Shown: in pieces, positions 62,091 to 64,000 of the stretch
How the letters are laid out: every line of letters starts with the position of its first letter
Numbering within the stretch: the first letter of the stretch is position 1
Assembly: GCA_019459485.1 (NCBI GenBank)
Contig: JAIBEZ010000031.1
Location: forward strand, 1-64,000
Source of the DNA: Prolixibacteraceae bacterium
GTDB taxonomy: Bacteria; Bacteroidota; Bacteroidia; Bacteroidales; Prolixibacteraceae
Direction: 5' to 3'
Length of the DNA: 64,000 nucleotides
Translations under genes and position numbers: made by a program
The notes under the pieces: generated by a model
What the model saw: only the letters and a program-made list of their open reading frames with translations
What the model was told of the DNA's origin: nothing
Databases searched by the model: none

Positions 62091-64000
62091 TTTTAAAGAA
62101 ACTTTTAAGGTTCTTAAATTGAGCCGATATTTGAAGCAGTTTCCGCAGCCAGTTGTAATAAAGGGCAATGTATAAAAATGTACTCATCAGCCATATTATT
62201 CCAACGTTAAAAACAAAGGTGTCAACAGCATATCCAAACAGGTTTTTTTCTGAAGCCATAAAATGTGCCCTGCCGTTTGTGAAATCCGGATCCTTATAAA
62301 TCGGGGCTATTTTTTGCATATAGCCATCAGGTGTTTCGCGGTAAAATTCTTTTGTTTCAGAGTTGAGTACCAATACTTCAAGCGATTTGTTGTGAAATTT
62401 CATCTTCTGATTGTAGAGAAACTGATCGCCTTTTTCTTTGTTCAACTGGTTGATCAACTGGTCTTTTTCTGATTTGATTATGAGATATCGTTTATTGTGA
62501 AAGGACTTCAGTTGGTCAAGGTACGTTTTTGTAAGTTCTGCAATTTCGTTATTGAATTTGCCGGGTATCAGGCTCTCAGTAAACTGAAATTCGGGCAGAA
62601 CTTTTTCAACATTCAATTTTTCGATTTCATTTTTTATGATATTTAGTTTCCGTGAAATGTCATCGGCAGGCTTGTTCAATCTTGTCCATCCGTCAACGAG
62701 GTCAATCTGGCCGATCAACTCAGTGGTAAGAATATCGGAACGAAAGCGGGCCTGTGCCATTTCTTTTTCCATATCGAAAAAACCGGCCATGTACCTGTTT
62801 TCTTTATACTGCTCAACCGCAAGCGCTTCAAAAGCCCAGCGGGAAGCCATGATTTCGCCTGTAAGCGGAACCGCATCTTTGCCGGCCTTTTTATTCTGTA
62901 AATCATCGAATTTTACAACGACTCCACAAAGCAATATTTGCGGTATCAATAGCAATGGAACCAAAATGTAGATGGTTACAACCGAATCGAATGCCGATGA
63001 AATATTTAGACCCAAAAGGTTAGAGAAAACCGCCACCGAAAAAAGAATGAGCCAGTATGCCATCGTCATATCATGAATTCCCAGGATGAGGTTTCCGATA
63101 TAAACGAAGCTGAACGATTGAAATGCAGAAAGTAAAATCAGGAACAGGATTTTTGAATTTAAATAGCTGAACCTGCTGAGGTTGAGGAACGATTCGCGCT
63201 GCAATATTTTTCGGTCCTTGATAATTTCCTCGGCACTGACACTCATTCCCATGAACAGTAATACCACAACAGACATGAAAAGGTAGGAGATTAAACTTTT
63301 ATTTTCGAAAAAGATATAGTTGTCTCCTTCCGAGAAACGGGTGAACGAGGCAACAATTACCGCCAGTACCGGGGCTTCGAGCAGGTTGATGAACAAGTAT
63401 TGCCGGTCGGTGATTTTTATCCTTAAGTTCCGCTCGAAGAATATTTTGAACTGTTTCAGCAATCCTGGTTTTTTTGAATCCGTTGGAGGTAACAAGGTTG
63501 GCGGACCCTGAATTTCCTCTTTTTTCACCTTTGCATTTTTTCGGTACTGCTCGTACCAATACTCAGGCGGAAAACGGCGTTCAGGAAGAAAATTTCCTGA
63601 ATTATCTATTTTTTTTGTTTCTACAATTTCGAGTACCTGTTCGGGATTTACATTTCCGCAAACCACGCATTCACAAATTTCGGCATTGACATGGTTAACC
63701 TCTCTTTTGAAATAGATGATGCCGTCGAGCGGATTACCTGTGTAAATAGGGCGCCCTCCCGAATCCATAATCCACAACTTGTCGAACAGCTTAAAAATGG
63801 CCGATGATGGCTGATGAATATTTACAATGATGAGTTTTCCTTTGCGGGCCTGCTGTTTTAGCAGAAGCACAACTTTTTCAGAGTCGGTGGATGATAATCC
63901 TGATGTAGGTTCATCCACAAAAAGAATGGCTGGTTCCCTGATCAGTTCAAGCGCCACATTCAGCCTTTTTCGCTGGCCCCCGCTGATAATCTTTTTTAAC
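62077..64000 (-). CDS. ABCG-type ABC transporter with fused permease (N-terminal end cut by window edge)
   Basis: The frame is open through base 64000. Visible are the signature SGGQRKRLNVALEL, Walker B ILFVDEPTSGLSS, the H-loop VNIHQPSS and then a permease part with about six to seven membrane helices (from LLEAPVLAVIVASF near 63360 to the C-terminal IIWLMSTFLYIALYY). A ~170-residue soluble coiled-coil insertion (~62230-62800) sits between the last two helices. The domain order NBD-TMD is that of ABCG half-transporters; bacterial versions of this type are, in general knowledge, poorly characterised and may export lipids or antibiotics. A short Cys-x2-Cys segment (CECVVCGN) after the NBD could bind metal. 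It overlaps the RsbW-like gene by 14 bp. Confidence 0.85.
   Translation of the reverse strand, partial: LKKIISGGQRKRLNVALELIREPAILFVDEPTSGLSSTDSEKVVLLLKQQARKGKLIIVNIHQPSSAIFKLFDKLWIMDSGGRPIYTGNPLDGIIYFKREVNHVNAEICECVVCGNVNPEQVLEIVETKKIDNSGNFLPERRFPPEYWYEQYRKNAKVKKEEIQGPPTLLPPTDSKKPGLLKQFKIFFERNLRIKITDRQYLFINLLEAPVLAVIVASFTRFSEGDNYIFFENKSLISYLFMSVVVLLFMGMSVSAEEIIKDRKILQRESFLNLSRFSYLNSKILFLILLSAFQSFSFVYIGNLILGIHDMTMAYWLILFSVAVFSNLLGLNISSAFDSVVTIYILVPLLLIPQILLCGVVVKFDDLQNKKAGKDAVPLTGEIMASRWAFEALAVEQYKENRYMAGFFDMEKEMAQARFRSDILTTELIGQIDLVDGWTRLNKPADDISRKLNIIKNEIEKLNVEKVLPEFQFTESLIPGKFNNEIAELTKTYLDQLKSFHNKRYLIIKSEKDQLINQLNKEKGDQFLYNQKMKFHNKSLEVLVLNSETKEFYRETPDGYMQKIAPIYKDPDFTNGRAHFMASEKNLFGYAVDTFVFNVGIIWLMSTFLYIALYYNWLRKLLQISAQFKNLKSFFKNGKQ

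Noticed and set aside
1-64000. tRNA, rRNA or intact insertion sequences
   Set aside because: No cloverleaf-type sequence, rRNA segment or transposase-like ORF was recognised on either strand by eye.

Overview
The window reads as chromosomal DNA of a Bacteroidota bacterium, most likely an anaerobic or marine polysaccharide degrader of the Bacteroidales/Marinilabiliales type. The evidence is a type IX secretion (T9SS) sorting domain, a FimA/Mfa-like fimbrillin lipoprotein, GH97/GH95/GH172 enzymes, many cytoplasmic multi-PAS histidine kinases, AT-rich intergenic DNA without clear Shine-Dalgarno sites, and clusters of short REP-like palindromes. No rRNA, tRNA, CRISPR array, integrase or intact transposase was seen.

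Region 1 (1-13.2 kb, + strand) is a plant-polysaccharide utilisation locus aimed at decorated xylan or xyloglucan. In order it has a GH97 (cut by the left edge), GH67 alpha-glucuronidase, GH9 with an extra N-terminal domain, GH43 with a C-terminal CBM6-like domain, a tannase/feruloyl-esterase family protein, GH10 xylanase lipoprotein, and GH95 fucosidase/galactosidase. No SusC/SusD pair is in view. Convergent to it, ugd-uxs (13.5-15.7 kb, - strand) make UDP-glucuronate and UDP-xylose.

Region 2 (16-30 kb) is rich in signal transduction: two long paralogous PAS kinases, a PAS kinase, a receiver-kinase plus NarL-type regulator pair and a lone receiver. Scattered among these are a fimbrillin, a remnant of another surface protein, an unrecognised helical protein with its own terminator, and a GH172. 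A three-gene ABC/LolA-like unit follows (31.1-33.5 kb).

Region 3 (33.5-56 kb, - strand) is a long, tightly packed exopolysaccharide operon. It starts with a receiver-kinase and a receiver, then a priming sugar transferase fused to a degenerate receiver, a short TolC-like protein, a Wzz/BY-kinase-like protein, flippase, ligase/polymerase, four glycosyltransferases, a hexapeptide acyltransferase, an FkbM methyltransferase, a further GT2 and a T9SS parallel beta-helix protein. It ends with a single-module nonribosomal peptide synthetase (formyltransferase, half condensation domain, adenylation, carrier, thioesterase) and its phosphopantetheinyl transferase. This NRPS/polysaccharide combination is the most unusual system in the window.

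Region 4 (56-64 kb) holds a hybrid kinase, a receiver, a membrane kinase invaded by a 28-bp palindrome, a STAS antagonist/RsbW-like anti-sigma pair and an ABCG-type transporter cut by the right edge.

A gapless 44-nt sequence is shared upstream of three of the seven sensor-kinase genes, which suggests common regulation.
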